Assembly (NCBI RefSeq): GCF_018070465.1
Contig: NZ_JAGPXT010000016.1
Span: 62,001 to 126,000 of the forward strand
Source: Micromonospora sp. C95
GTDB lineage: Bacteria; Actinomycetota; Actinomycetes; Mycobacteriales; Micromonosporaceae
Reading direction: 5' to 3'
DNA length: 64,000 bases
Positions within the stretch are counted from its first letter, which is position 1. Every line of letters begins with the position of its first letter. Shown piece by piece: positions 8,534 through 16,209 of this stretch. A program made the position numbers and the translations under genes. The notes beneath the pieces were generated by a model. The model saw only the letters and a program-made list of their open reading frames with translations, did not search any database and was not told the origin of the DNA.

Positions 8534-9184
8534 TCAGCCGGTGGCGACGGCGGCGCGGGAACGGTCGCTGGCGATCCGCACCGCCATCGCCGCCAGCACC
8601 GTGCCCATCAGCATCCGCTGTACGCGCAGCCACAGTGGCCGCCGGCTGAGGAAACCGGCGATGCCACCGGCGGTGAGCACGATCAACGTGTTCACCGTCA
8701 GCGCCACGACGATCTGGGTCAGCCCGAGCAGCAGGCTCTGCCCGGCGACGTTGCCGCGTGCCGGGTCGATGAACTGCGGCAGCAGCGACACGTACAGGAT
8801 GGCGATCTTCGGGTTGAGCAGATTGGTGACCAGCCCCATGGTGAACAGCCAGCGGGCCGGATCCGGTGGCAGCGGCGCCGGGTTGAACGGCGACTGCCCG
8901 CCGGGGCGCAACGCCTGCCACGCCAGCCACAGCAGGTACGCCGCGCCGGCCAGCTTGACCGCCGTGTACAGGGCCGGTACCAGCACGAACACGGTGGCGA
9001 TGCCGGCGACCGCCGCACCCAGGTAGACCGCGAAGCCGGCGGCGACCCCGAGCAGCGAGATCAGCCCGGCTCGTCGGCCCTGGGTCACCGACCGTGACAC
9101 CAGGTAGACCATGTTCGGTCCCGGCGTCAGCACCATCCCGAGGGCGACCAACGCGATGCCGACAATTCCGGCTGTACCGACCAT
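8534..9184 (-). CDS. LysE/RhtB family exporter
   Basis: 216 residues, six predicted membrane segments. The conserved start TPGPNMVYLVSRSV, about 20 residues in, is the LysE/RhtB signature, followed by GLISLLGVAAGF. These proteins export amino acids or similar small cations by proton antiport; the substrate is unknown here. A GGGGGT element precedes the ATG, and a -10-like TAGGCT (forward 9215-9220) lies about 30 bp upstream. The gene is convergent with the APH-fold gene and divergent from the DUF1992 gene, so it appears monocistronic. Confidence 0.9.
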   Translation of the reverse strand: MVGTAGIVGIALVALGMVLTPGPNMVYLVSRSVTQGRRAGLISLLGVAAGFAVYLGAAVAGIATVFVLVPALYTAVKLAGAAYLLWLAWQALRPGGQSPFNPAPLPPDPARWLFTMGLVTNLLNPKIAILYVSLLPQFIDPARGNVAGQSLLLGLTQIVVALTVNTLIVLTAGGIAGFLSRRPLWLRVQRMLMGTVLAAMAVRIASDRSRAAVATG

Positions 9185-9307
9185 GTCCGTGACCCCCGTC
9201 CCACCGTGACTCTGAGCCTAGGGCACCGGGGAATGCCGGTCGGGCCCGTGACGCTGCGCCATCGGGAGACAGTGGTCACGTTACGGTTGTCCGGGGAGGT
9301 GGCGAGG

Positions 9308-9772
9308 GTGGAGATGCGGTGGGAGGCGTCGGTCGAGGCGCAGATCCGGGCGGCGCAGGAGCGCGGCGAGTTCGACAATCTGCCCGGTGCGGGCAAGCCG
9401 ATCGCCGGCCGGGGGACACCCTACGACGAGTCCTGGTGGATCAAGAGTTTCCTGGAGCGCGAACAGCTACCGACCAACCTGTTGCTGCCCACCCCGCTGC
9501 TGCTGCGTCGCCGCATCGAGCAACTGCCCGACGAGGTCCGGGATCTGCCCACCGAGCAGGCGGTGCGGGCGGTCGTGGCCGATCTCAACGCCGAGGTGCT
9601 GGCCTGGCTGCGTAACCCGTCCGGCCCACGGGTGGTGGTGCGTCCGGTGAACGTCGACGAGGTGGTGCGCCGCTGGCGGAACGAACGGCGCAAGGCCGTC
9701 CCGCCGGCGCCCGTCGCAGAACCGCCAGCCCGGCGACGGCGTTCCTGGTTCCGTCGCCGCCGCACCGCCTGA
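9308..9772 (+). CDS. DUF1992 (DnaJ-homologue C28-like) domain protein
   Basis: 154 residues. The conserved core ASVEAQIRAAQERGEFDNL, then PGAGKP and PYDESWWIKSFL, is the DUF1992 domain shared with the C-terminal part of eukaryotic DNAJC28; its biochemical role is unknown. A basic tail ends in repeated Arg (RRRRSWFRRRR), suggesting nucleic acid or membrane-surface contact. GTG 9308 is preferred because GGGGAGG lies 8 nt upstream; ATG 9314 is an alternative. The frame is open back to 9206 but upstream residues are not family-like. Confidence 0.82.
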   Translation: MEMRWEASVEAQIRAAQERGEFDNLPGAGKPIAGRGTPYDESWWIKSFLEREQLPTNLLLPTPLLLRRRIEQLPDEVRDLPTEQAVRAVVADLNAEVLAWLRNPSGPRVVVRPVNVDEVVRRWRNERRKAVPPAPVAEPPARRRRSWFRRRRTA

Positions 9773-9799
9773 ATCGGCCTCCGCCTGAGGCACCGCAGC

Positions 9800-10326
9800 T
9801 CAGGAGCGTCTTGCATCGGGCGCGCGGAGGTCGACCGTGTAGAGGATGAGGGCGCCGCGTTCGTCGTGGTCGGTGCGTTCGGCGTGCATTCCGAGTCGCT
9901 CCACTATCCGGCGCGACGCGGTGTTGTGAGGTCGGATGCTGGCCCAGACGCGCGTTGGATGCCGGAGGCTCGGCACTCCTTCAGGACGGCGGTCGCGGCC
10001 TCTGATGCCAGTCCCTGCCCTTGGTGCTTCTTGTGGATCATGTAGCCGAGTTCAGGCTCGGCGTAGGTGCTCCGGCCGCGCAGCATGCCGCAGTTCCCGA
10101 TCAGCTGGTCGGTGTCGATTCCTCGTAGCGCATACCAGCACAATCCGTGTTCGCTTTGCGCGGCGATGCGGTTCTGAATCCACCGGTGCGTCTCGGCTAG
10201 AGAGGTGAAGGGGCCTGATCCGATGGTGTTGGTCTCTCGGTCAGAGAAGAGGGCGTGTAGTTCCTCAGCGTCGGCGAAGGTGAACGGGCGCAGACGTAAC
10301 CGCATCGTGGTCAGCAAGGTTCGCAT
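9800..10326 (-). pseudogene. GNAT acetyltransferase gene with a frameshift
   Basis: The ATG at 10326 has a GGAGG site upstream and encodes an N-terminal GNAT domain with the acetyl-CoA loop KKHQGQGLASEA. The frame breaks in the CGCGCG run at 9949-9954. Shifting frame there restores a typical GNAT end: VWASIRPHNTASRRIVERLGM, continuing to a stop at 9800-9802. Without the shift the protein gains about 15 unrelated residues and stops early. Intact length would be about 175 residues, normal for RimJ-like enzymes. Either a true pseudogene or a sequencing error in a short GC repeat. Confidence 0.8.
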
Positions 10327-10444
10327 AGATCCTCCGGAATGAGCTGCTGCGCATCAGGCGGCCGGGTGGGTGCTGGGTCCGAACCTTTCGATCGTGCGGC
10401 CAGGCATTCCACCTTGTTGACGGGTTCGAGGTTGTCGACCACCG

Positions 10445-10565
10445 CTTGAGATCGACTGGCGGACGACATGAATCAATTAACGGATTACCGGTTATGCCAA
10501 ACCATCAATTACGAGACCGCAAATCGGACATAACGTACGCACATCATAATGACTGTTAAGGTGCG
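10445..10565. other. AT-rich gene-free stretch
   Basis: About 120 bp with visibly lower GC (near half) than the surrounding DNA, containing no convincing reading frame. On the minus strand a short frame ends in LCPICGLVIDG, reminiscent of the zinc knuckle of HNH proteins, but no complete gene can be built. The rest of 10327-10617 shows no gene. Confidence 0.5.
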
Positions 10566-10617
10566 TAAGCGCTGAGGCTGGTGTAGCAGTCGCCGAGAGC
10601 GGGCAGCTCGGCCCCGG

Positions 10618-10758
10618 TACGGATTCGGCTACGACGTCCCCGACAGCCCCACCAGGGTCACCTACCCCGAGTCGACCGGCGTCGTCCAGGACCGTGGGTA
10701 CGACCGCCGACCTGGTCGGTACCGCACGGCTCGGTATCCAGGCGGGGAACGACGGTAG
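10618..10758 (+). pseudogene. Possible RHS/YD-repeat remnant
   Basis: A frame without a start codon reads YGFGYDVPDSPTRVTYP, then a further GYD with PGR six residues later, and stops at 10756. The spacing of the YD dipeptides and the VTYP element resemble YD (RHS) repeats, which normally occur in tens of copies in very large proteins. Only about 47 codons are left and they are preceded by a stop at 10573. I read it as debris of an RHS-type gene; chance similarity is possible. Confidence 0.35.
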
Positions 10759-10824
10759 GTCACGCACCGGCAAGGGAGTCGTGGCCCGGTAACGGATACC
10801 GGACTCCGTCGAGATACTGGCTTG

Positions 10825-11094
10825 ATGCGGGACGAGTGGATCCATGTCGGGCGGTTGTGGACCAACGGTGAGCAGTTCCTCGCCATCGACAGCGCCGGGC
10901 GTGGTGACTGGCGGGGAGATAGTGAAGAGGAGTTCGATCGGACTCTGGAGTTGACGCCGGAGGAGACAGGGCTTTCGGTCGGCATGCGGATGGCGGTTCT
11001 CGTCGGTGGGGACGGTGTCGTTCGGGACGACAGCTGGATTGAGGTCTTCCGGAGCACGGGTCGCCGTCGCGGGGCGTCGATCCGGGGTTACTGA
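10825..11094 (+). CDS. Hypothetical protein
   Basis: 89 residues, acidic in the middle (GDSEEEFDRTLELTPEETG) with alternating polar/hydrophobic stretches suggesting a small beta-rich fold. I do not recognise a family. No strong ribosome site is visible before ATG 10825 (TTG 10822 is also possible). Its stop overlaps the ATG of the next small frame (TGATG). It follows the possible RHS remnant, the place where an immunity gene would sit in a toxin locus; that role is speculation. Confidence 0.45.
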   Translation: MRDEWIHVGRLWTNGEQFLAIDSAGRGDWRGDSEEEFDRTLELTPEETGLSVGMRMAVLVGGDGVVRDDSWIEVFRSTGRRRGASIRGY

Positions 11095-11207
11095 TGAGCA
11101 CCGAGGGTGTGGCGGCCTACCGGCTGAAGGTTCGCTGGTTCACGGAACTCGACGAGAAAAGCTGCTTCGCGCGCTGGCTGCTCATTCCGTCGGCGGCCGG
11201 TCACTGA
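11094..11207 (+). CDS. Small ORF coupled to the preceding gene
   Basis: 37 codons starting at an ATG that shares its A with the stop of the preceding gene. The product (MSTEGVAAYRLKVRWFTELD...) has no recognised family and ends abruptly, so it may be the surviving front of a longer gene. Coupling geometry is the main reason for listing it. Confidence 0.3.
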   Translation: MSTEGVAAYRLKVRWFTELDEKSCFARWLLIPSAAGH

Positions 11208-11365
11208 TTGACCTCTCCTTGCGGTGGTCGCTGGGCGTAGTCGTAAACCGCTTGAGCGTCGGCCGCACGTTCTCATAGGTTGCCTGCGACCCGTGGCAGT
11301 GAGGACAGAGGACGAACCGCGTGACCCCGCCTGCTCGCTAGACCTGACATCTTCCGCTCACCGGT

Positions 11366-11385
11366 AGCCGACGCTTGCGTCGGCT
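11366..11385. repeat. Hairpin in the gap before the DUF1062 gene
   Basis: AGCCGACG (11366-11373) and CGTCGGCT (11378-11385) form an 8-bp stem closed by a CTTG tetraloop, with a possible C-G closing pair. It could end stray transcripts from the decayed region. The rest of 11208-11469 shows only a start-less minus-strand frame with a CPHC motif (11182-11325). Confidence 0.45.
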
Positions 11386-11469
11386 CTGCCGGGCTGCCGC
11401 CGCGCGCCCGGTCGTACCGCGTTTGAGGCCGCGCTCAATCGGCCTCGGGTCAGGTCTTTCGGAGCAATC

Positions 11470-12030
11470 GTGTCTTCACAACCTCATATCGTGCTGCCCT
11501 GGGTCGTCCGTCGGACCAGGCTGCCGCTGCTGTCGCTGCACTGCGTGGACTGCCCGTCGGGGTCGGCCACCACCGGTCCCGGCAGGTTTCGCGTCAATGC
11601 CAACCACAAGTTGCTCGACGTGTGGCTGCTGGTCCGCTGCGTGTCCTGCGACCGGACCAGCAAGCTCACCGTGTACGAACGCACCCCGGTCAGATCCTTC
11701 GATCCGGCCGAGTTGCGCGGATACCGCCTCAACGATCCGGCACTTGTGGCGTCCCGGCTGTTGGATCCGCAGCTGGCCCGCCGCAACCGGTTCGCTCTCG
11801 ACTGGACCGGGGCGTGGCGGCTGGACACCTCGTCGGGGTGGCCCGACCGGACGTGGCCGGTCCAGGTGGCGGTCGCCTTCGACGATCCGGTTCCGGTGCG
11901 TCCGGAACGGCTCATCGCGCACGGGCTCGGCCTCAGCAGGCGCGAGGTACTGCGCCGGATCAAGTGCGACATTCCGTTGCGCCGTCCGAGAAGTACCGAC
12001 TTCACCTTCACGGTGACGGCTGGACCGTGA
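11470..12030 (+). CDS. DUF1062 family protein
   Basis: 186 residues. Paired cysteines (HCVDC near residue 24 and RCVSC near residue 56) look like a zinc ribbon, and the block FRVNANHKLLDVWLL followed by TSKLTVYERTPVRS is characteristic of DUF1062. The C-terminal half has RRNRFALDWTGAWRLD and an RLIAHGLGLSRREVLRRI element resembling an S4/KH-like RNA-binding helix. Function unknown. GTG 11470 has GGAG 5 nt upstream. The last 23 bp overlap the convergent HNH gene. Confidence 0.85.
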   Translation: MSSQPHIVLPWVVRRTRLPLLSLHCVDCPSGSATTGPGRFRVNANHKLLDVWLLVRCVSCDRTSKLTVYERTPVRSFDPAELRGYRLNDPALVASRLLDPQLARRNRFALDWTGAWRLDTSSGWPDRTWPVQVAVAFDDPVPVRPERLIAHGLGLSRREVLRRIKCDIPLRRPRSTDFTFTVTAGP

Positions 12031-12625
12031 CGGTGTGGCCGGGCGGGTGCCAACCGACCCGCCCGGCCGCCCCGTCCCCGCCACGGCAGGCGGCGGGGAC
12101 GGCCGGGTCAGCAGGAACTCGCCCGTACGCCGCACGGGCTTCAGCGACCTCTGCCGCCTGGCGCGCCCGCCAGCGTTGCTGCGCCAGCCGGTTGCAGGCC
12201 CGGCAGACCCGCCGGAGGCGACCCGTCGCCGGGTCGGTCTCCCGCTCGTGCCCGTTGCGGCAGCGCGGACGTTGGGCGCGTTCCCGGCAGGTGTCCGCGT
12301 GGCTGAGCTGGCGCAGATGGGTCGGCTCGATGCAGTCAGGCGCGCCGCAGTCGTGGTGGACCTCCAGGGTGGGGTCGTAGCCGCCGACGAATACCACGTA
12401 CGCCGCGATGTGCGCCCACGCCCGTCCGGCGAGCTTCTGGTACCCGCCGCGCTGGCCGCCGTACCCGCGCACGACGAGGCATCCGTTGTCGGCCCGCATC
12501 GAGCGGGCGAGCAGATATGCCCGCAGGGTGTCCTCGGTGAAGTGTCGGGACAGACCGTTGACCTGAGACAGCACCGGGCCAGCGTAGGGGTCGGGTGCGA
12601 CGCGAGGTACCGTCCGGTCGATCAT
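12008..12625 (-). CDS. HNH endonuclease domain protein
   Basis: 205 residues from ATG 12625 (frame open to 12673). The HNH core is VHHDCGAPDCIEPTHL followed by RQLSHADTCRE, with the paired histidines, cysteines and the conserved Pro-Thr-His of phage- and intron-type HNH nucleases. A second Cys pair (RCRNGHE ... CRACN) could form a zinc finger. Such enzymes nick or cut DNA, often in mobile elements. It overlaps the convergent DUF1062 gene by 23 bp and lies back to back with a tyrosine recombinase, which hints at past mobility. Confidence 0.8.
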   Translation of the reverse strand: MIDRTVPRVAPDPYAGPVLSQVNGLSRHFTEDTLRAYLLARSMRADNGCLVVRGYGGQRGGYQKLAGRAWAHIAAYVVFVGGYDPTLEVHHDCGAPDCIEPTHLRQLSHADTCRERAQRPRCRNGHERETDPATGRLRRVCRACNRLAQQRWRARQAAEVAEARAAYGRVPADPAVPAACRGGDGAAGRVGWHPPGHTVTVQPSP

Positions 12626-12680
12626 GATGTGTCGGCGCGCCTGATCGTCAACCCGCACCAGGACTGAGAGCATTTTTCAC

Positions 12681-13679
12681 ATGCGTCCGCACGACACTTC
12701 GGTGCAGTACCGCCCGTCGGCCTACCCGGCGCTGCCCGACGGGCCGATGGCCGTCACCGACGCCTGGCTGCGTAACCGGCGGTTGAGCGAGCACACCCGT
12801 GATGCGTACCGCCGGGACGTCGCCGGCTGGCTGGCCTGGTGCGCCGCCCGGCACCTGGATCCGCTGCGGGCGAACTTCCTGCACGTCAACGAGTACGGGC
12901 GGGCGTTGGAGAACACCGTCTCCGACCGGACCGGCCGCCCGCTGACCCCGGCGACGGTGGCCCGGAAGCTGTCCGCGCTGTCGAGCTGGTACGACTTCCT
13001 GATCAAGCTGCGGGCGGTGGAGCTCAACCCGGTGGCCGGAGCCGACCGGCCCCGGGTCGACCGGGACCACTCGGCCACGGTCGGTCTGGCGCCCGACGAG
13101 GTGGACGCGCTGCTCGCGGCGGCCGAGGCCGAGACGGGGCCGACCGCCGCCCGCAACCGGGCCGCGGTCGCGCTGCTCGCCGACCTGGGGCTGCGGGTGG
13201 GGGAGCTGGTCTCGCTGAACCTGGACGACCTGGGCGCCGAGCGGGGACACCGCAGCGTGCGCTTCGTCGGCAAGGGCGGGCGGTCGCGCCGCCGGGCGTT
13301 GACCCCGGGCACGGCGTACGCCGTCGACACGTACCTGGCCGAGCGGGCCGCCGCGCAGCGGGTGCCGGTGGCGGAGTTGGCCGGTCCGCTGCTGGTCACC
13401 GCCAGCGGCGCCCGGCTCGACCGGCACTCGGTGTTCCGGCTGGTGCGGCGGCTCGCCCGGAGCGCCGGGATCGCCGCGTGGGCCCGGCTGTCACCGCACT
13501 CGCTGCGGCACGCCTTCGCCACCACCGCCCGGTCCGAGGGGGTGCCGTTGGAGGACGTGCAGGACGCGATGGGCCACGCCGATCCGCGTACCACCCGACG
13601 CTACGACCGGGACCGGCACAACCTGGACCGGGATCCGGCGTACGCGATCTGGGCGGCGAGGGCCCGCCGTCGAGGCTGA
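12681..13679 (+). CDS. Tyrosine recombinase/integrase
   Basis: 332 residues with an N-terminal SAM-like DNA-binding domain (LSEHTRDAYRRDVAGWLAW) and a catalytic domain. Active-site residues are visible: Arg in DLGLRVGELVSL, Lys near VGKGGRSR, His and Arg in HSLRHAFA, the second His in AMGHADPRTT, and Tyr in RRYDRDR. Overall layout is XerC/D-like, but the gene stands alone and an N-terminal extension precedes the core. No attachment site was identified. It overlaps nothing and ends 8 bp before the convergent FkbM gene. Confidence 0.9.
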   Translation: MRPHDTSVQYRPSAYPALPDGPMAVTDAWLRNRRLSEHTRDAYRRDVAGWLAWCAARHLDPLRANFLHVNEYGRALENTVSDRTGRPLTPATVARKLSALSSWYDFLIKLRAVELNPVAGADRPRVDRDHSATVGLAPDEVDALLAAAEAETGPTAARNRAAVALLADLGLRVGELVSLNLDDLGAERGHRSVRFVGKGGRSRRRALTPGTAYAVDTYLAERAAAQRVPVAELAGPLLVTASGARLDRHSVFRLVRRLARSAGIAAWARLSPHSLRHAFATTARSEGVPLEDVQDAMGHADPRTTRRYDRDRHNLDRDPAYAIWAARARRRG

Positions 13680-13687
13680 GCGGCGGG

Positions 13688-14470
13688 TCAACCGCGCGTC
13701 GTGCGGACGCAGTACACGTCGCCGGAGTTGGCCTCGTGTGGCAGCGCGAGCAGGTGCGCGGCCATCTGCTCGGCATCGACCCAACGCCCTAGGGTCAGCG
13801 ACTTGTCGTCGCCGAGGGCCACGTCGAAGCCGTCGAAGCCGAGGGCGGCGAGCCGGTCCAGGCAGCGCACCGCGACCGCCCGTCCGATCGTGGTGAACTC
13901 GAAGGACAGGGCGGGCAGGGGATGGCTCAACCCGGCGAGCACGGCATCCTCGAAGCCCTCCACGTCGATCTTGACGAAGCTCGGCGTGCCATGTTCGGCG
14001 ATCAGCGCGTCGACGGTGGTCACCGGTACCTCGATCTGGCCGTCCCAGACCTGGCCCTCCCAACCGCCGGCCCCGGCGGCGGCCGCCACGAAGTCGGTGG
14101 AGGCGGTGGAGACGGTGGGATTGGCCGAATTGACCAGGAAACCGATCCGCCCGGGTTGGGCACCGCAGGCCGCCTCGATCAGCGTGACCTGGTCGTCGTC
14201 GGCGTAGATGGCCCGCAACGCCCGCAGGCACAGCGGTTGCGGCTCGACGGCGATGACCCGGGCACCGAGCCGACGGAAGCTGCCGATGTGGTCCCCGACG
14301 TGCGAGCCGATGTCGAAGACCAGATCGCCGGGGCCGACGAAGCGGGCGTAGAAAGAGTCCATCGCCGCGTCCCGGTCGGGGTTGCCGTAGTAGACCTCAA
14401 GCGATCGGCGCAGGGAAGCGGTGCGCGGGTCGGTCTTGAGGGCCTCGACCGCGGCGGAATGGGTACCCAT
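13688..14470 (-). CDS. FkbM family methyltransferase
   Basis: 260 residues. The SAM-binding loop is VFDIGSHVGDHIGSF, followed by VIAVEPQP; the FkbM signature FVKIDVEGFEDAVLAGL lies near residue 165. Members O-methylate sugars, polyketides or lipids; the acceptor is unknown. Neighbours give no biosynthetic context. A -10-like TAAGGT ends 6 nt before the ATG, predicting a leaderless transcript. Confidence 0.9.
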   Translation of the reverse strand: MGTHSAAVEALKTDPRTASLRRSLEVYYGNPDRDAAMDSFYARFVGPGDLVFDIGSHVGDHIGSFRRLGARVIAVEPQPLCLRALRAIYADDDQVTLIEAACGAQPGRIGFLVNSANPTVSTASTDFVAAAAGAGGWEGQVWDGQIEVPVTTVDALIAEHGTPSFVKIDVEGFEDAVLAGLSHPLPALSFEFTTIGRAVAVRCLDRLAALGFDGFDVALGDDKSLTLGRWVDAEQMAAHLLALPHEANSGDVYCVRTTRG

Positions 14471-14476
14471 CGCAGC

Positions 14477-14482
14477 ACCTTA
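14477..14482 (-). promoter_or_regulatory. -10 box of a predicted leaderless promoter (FkbM gene)
   Basis: Minus-strand TAAGGT ends 6 nt before the ATG at 14470, placing the transcription start at or next to the start codon. Confidence 0.5.
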
Positions 14483-14635
14483 ACGTGCCCGGCCTGCCCG
14501 CTGTGGCGGTCCGACGTGTTGCCGCACCGGGCGACCGGCGGACCCGTCGCCGAACCCTCTCCGGCCCCCGGCTCCTGCGGAGTCCCCGGCTCGGTCTGCT
14601 GGCGACCCGTGATCTTCCGGCAGGGGTCGGGCGCC

Positions 14636-15517
14636 TCATGGCCGAGTTGTCGGCACGGCGCTGGTCAGGAAGTCCCGGATGTGGCCGACCACGGTGTCCA
14701 GGTGGCTTTCGAGCAGGAAGTGGCCGCCGCCGGACACCAGATGGATCTCGGCCTCCGGTAGATCCTGCGCGAATGCGCGGGCGCCGTCCGGGCCGAAGAT
14801 CTGGTCCTCGGCTCCCCACACGGCCAGCAGCGGGACGCGACTGCGTCGGAAGTACGCGTGCACCTGGGGATAAAGGGGTGGGTTGCTGGCGTAGTCACGG
14901 AAAAGCGCGAGTTGCGCGAGGTCGTTGCCGGGGCGGCTGATGTCTCGGTGGTCGAAGGTCCAGGTGTCGGGGTCGACCAGTTCGGGGCGGTCCACCCCGT
15001 GCAGGTACTGCCAGCGGATGGCGTCCAGGCCGAGCGCGATGCGGACTCCCGGCTCCGTGTCGGGGCCCGGGTCCTTGGCGTAGGCCCACACGGGTAGCCA
15101 GAACTGCGGGACGAAGCCCTCATCGTAGGCGTTGCCGTTCTGAGTGATCACCGCGGTGATCGCCGTCGGGGTGCGGAGCGCGAGCCGCCATCCGATGGGA
15201 GCGCCGTAATCCTGCACGTAGATGGCGTAGTGGCGCACGCCGAGTTCGACCAGGAGCGCCTCGGTGATGTCGGCGAGTGCGTCGAACGTGTACGGGAACG
15301 TGTCGGCGGGCGGGGTGTCGGAGTGACCGAAGCCGAGGTGGTCGGGGGCGATGACGTGGAACCTGTCGGCGAGTCGTGGAATCAGGTGACGGAACATGCG
15401 TGAACTGGTGGGGAAGCCGTGCAGAAGCAACAGCGTCGGCGCGTCGTGGGGGCCGGCTTCCCGGTAGAAGATGCGGTGTCCTCGCACGGTGGCGTACTGG
15501 TGGCGAACCTCGACCAT
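14636..15517 (-). CDS. Alpha/beta hydrolase, epoxide hydrolase/dehalogenase type
   Basis: 293 residues. The oxyanion-hole motif is LLHGFPTSSRMFR; the nucleophile elbow reads YVQDYGAPIGW, with Asp rather than Ser, which marks epoxide hydrolases and haloalkane dehalogenases. The acid is probably in WGAEDQIFGPDGA and the catalytic His in SGGGHFLLE. Soluble, no signal peptide. The ATG at 15517 is chosen over the TTG at 15523. TAGTCT lies 5 nt before the start, so transcription may be leaderless. Natural substrate unknown. Confidence 0.9.
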   Translation of the reverse strand: MVEVRHQYATVRGHRIFYREAGPHDAPTLLLLHGFPTSSRMFRHLIPRLADRFHVIAPDHLGFGHSDTPPADTFPYTFDALADITEALLVELGVRHYAIYVQDYGAPIGWRLALRTPTAITAVITQNGNAYDEGFVPQFWLPVWAYAKDPGPDTEPGVRIALGLDAIRWQYLHGVDRPELVDPDTWTFDHRDISRPGNDLAQLALFRDYASNPPLYPQVHAYFRRSRVPLLAVWGAEDQIFGPDGARAFAQDLPEAEIHLVSGGGHFLLESHLDTVVGHIRDFLTSAVPTTRP

Positions 15518-15578
15518 GACCAAGACTAACCCTTTCAGGTCTTTTGGGTGATTACCTTCGCCCTGGTGGACGGTCGAC

Positions 15579-15607
15579 TTGACGGCGCGGGTCGGGCGCG
15601 CTAAATA
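15579..15607 (+). promoter_or_regulatory. Sigma-A-type promoter of the hsp20 gene
   Basis: TTGACG (15579-15584), a 17-bp spacer, then TAAATA (15602-15607). Predicted transcription start near 15614, just before the HAIR-type repeat. Confidence 0.7.
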
Positions 15608-15617
15608 AGGAAGTGGA

Positions 15618-15640
15618 AGTTGAGTCTGACGGACTCAACT
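15618..15640. promoter_or_regulatory. HAIR-type operator (HspR site)
   Basis: A perfect 9-bp inverted repeat (AGTTGAGTC / GACTCAACT, 5-bp spacer) contains TTGAGT-N7-ACTCAA, the core of the HAIR element (CTTGAGT-N7-ACTCAAG) bound by HspR in streptomycetes and mycobacteria. It starts about 4 bp after the predicted transcription start, a repressing position. No hspR gene is in the window. Confidence 0.8.
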
Positions 15641-15676
15641 AGGGACCTTCGGCCAGGAGAACCGAGGAGGCACACG

Positions 15677-16102
15677 ATGCTGATGCGCACCGACCCGTTC
15701 CGTGAGATCGACCGGCTCGCCGAGCAGTTCTTCGGCAGCACCAGCCGCCCGGCCGTCATGCACATGGACGCCTACCGCGACGGCGACTTCTTCTACGCCG
15801 CCTTCGACCTGCCCGGAGTCGACCCGGAGAGCATCGACTGCACGGTGCAGCGCAACGTGCTGACCGTGCGCGCCGAGCGGCGGCGTGCCGCCGGCGACAA
15901 CGTCGAACTCGTCGCCGCCGAACGCCCGATGGGCGTCTTCAGCCGCCAGCTCTTCCTCGGCGACACCCTCGACACCGACAGGCTCGAAGCCGGCTACGAC
16001 AACGGCGTGTTAACGCTGCGGATCCCGGTGGCCGAGCGGGCCAAGCCCCGCCGGGTCACCATCAGTGCGACCGGCAACGGCCGCAAGGAAATCAAGGCCT
16101 GA
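15677..16102 (+). CDS. Hsp20/alpha-crystallin small heat-shock protein
   Basis: 141 residues, standard for bacterial sHSPs, which hold unfolded proteins without using ATP. After the N-terminal RTDPFREIDRLAEQFFG comes the alpha-crystallin domain: AAFDLPGVDPESIDCTV, then NVLTVRAERR, then FSRQLFLGDTLDTDRL and YDNGVLTLRIPVAERAKP with the GVLTLRIP strand. The ATG at 15677 has GAGGAGG 6 nt upstream. It is monocistronic, between a HAIR-controlled promoter and an intrinsic terminator, so heat induction through HspR is predicted. Confidence 0.95.
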   Translation: MLMRTDPFREIDRLAEQFFGSTSRPAVMHMDAYRDGDFFYAAFDLPGVDPESIDCTVQRNVLTVRAERRRAAGDNVELVAAERPMGVFSRQLFLGDTLDTDRLEAGYDNGVLTLRIPVAERAKPRRVTISATGNGRKEIKA

Positions 16103-16118
16103 TCGACGACCTGCCCCG

Positions 16119-16170
16119 GACGTGGCCGGACGGGAGGCGGTAACCGTCCCGCCCGGCCACGTCTGCTTTT
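16119..16170 (+). terminator. Intrinsic terminator of the hsp20 gene
   Basis: An 11-bp stem (GACGTGGCCGG at 16119-16129 with CCGGCCACGTC at 16153-16163) is followed by TGCTTTT, a rare T-run for this GC-rich DNA. It begins 16 bp after the hsp20 stop. Confidence 0.8.
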
Positions 16171-16195
16171 CCGCCCGCCGCAGCGGCCGATTCTC

Positions 16196-16201
16196 TACCG
16201 T
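16196..16201 (+). promoter_or_regulatory. -10 box of a predicted leaderless promoter
   Basis: TACCGT ends 8 nt before GTG 16210, supporting that start for the next gene. Confidence 0.4.
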
Positions 16202-16209
16202 CGAGTGGT

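Noticed and set aside
10492..10845. Minus-strand 117-codon frame
   Set aside because: Composition is not gene-like and the putative start overlaps the other strand's 89-codon gene; only the terminal CPICG motif is suggestive.
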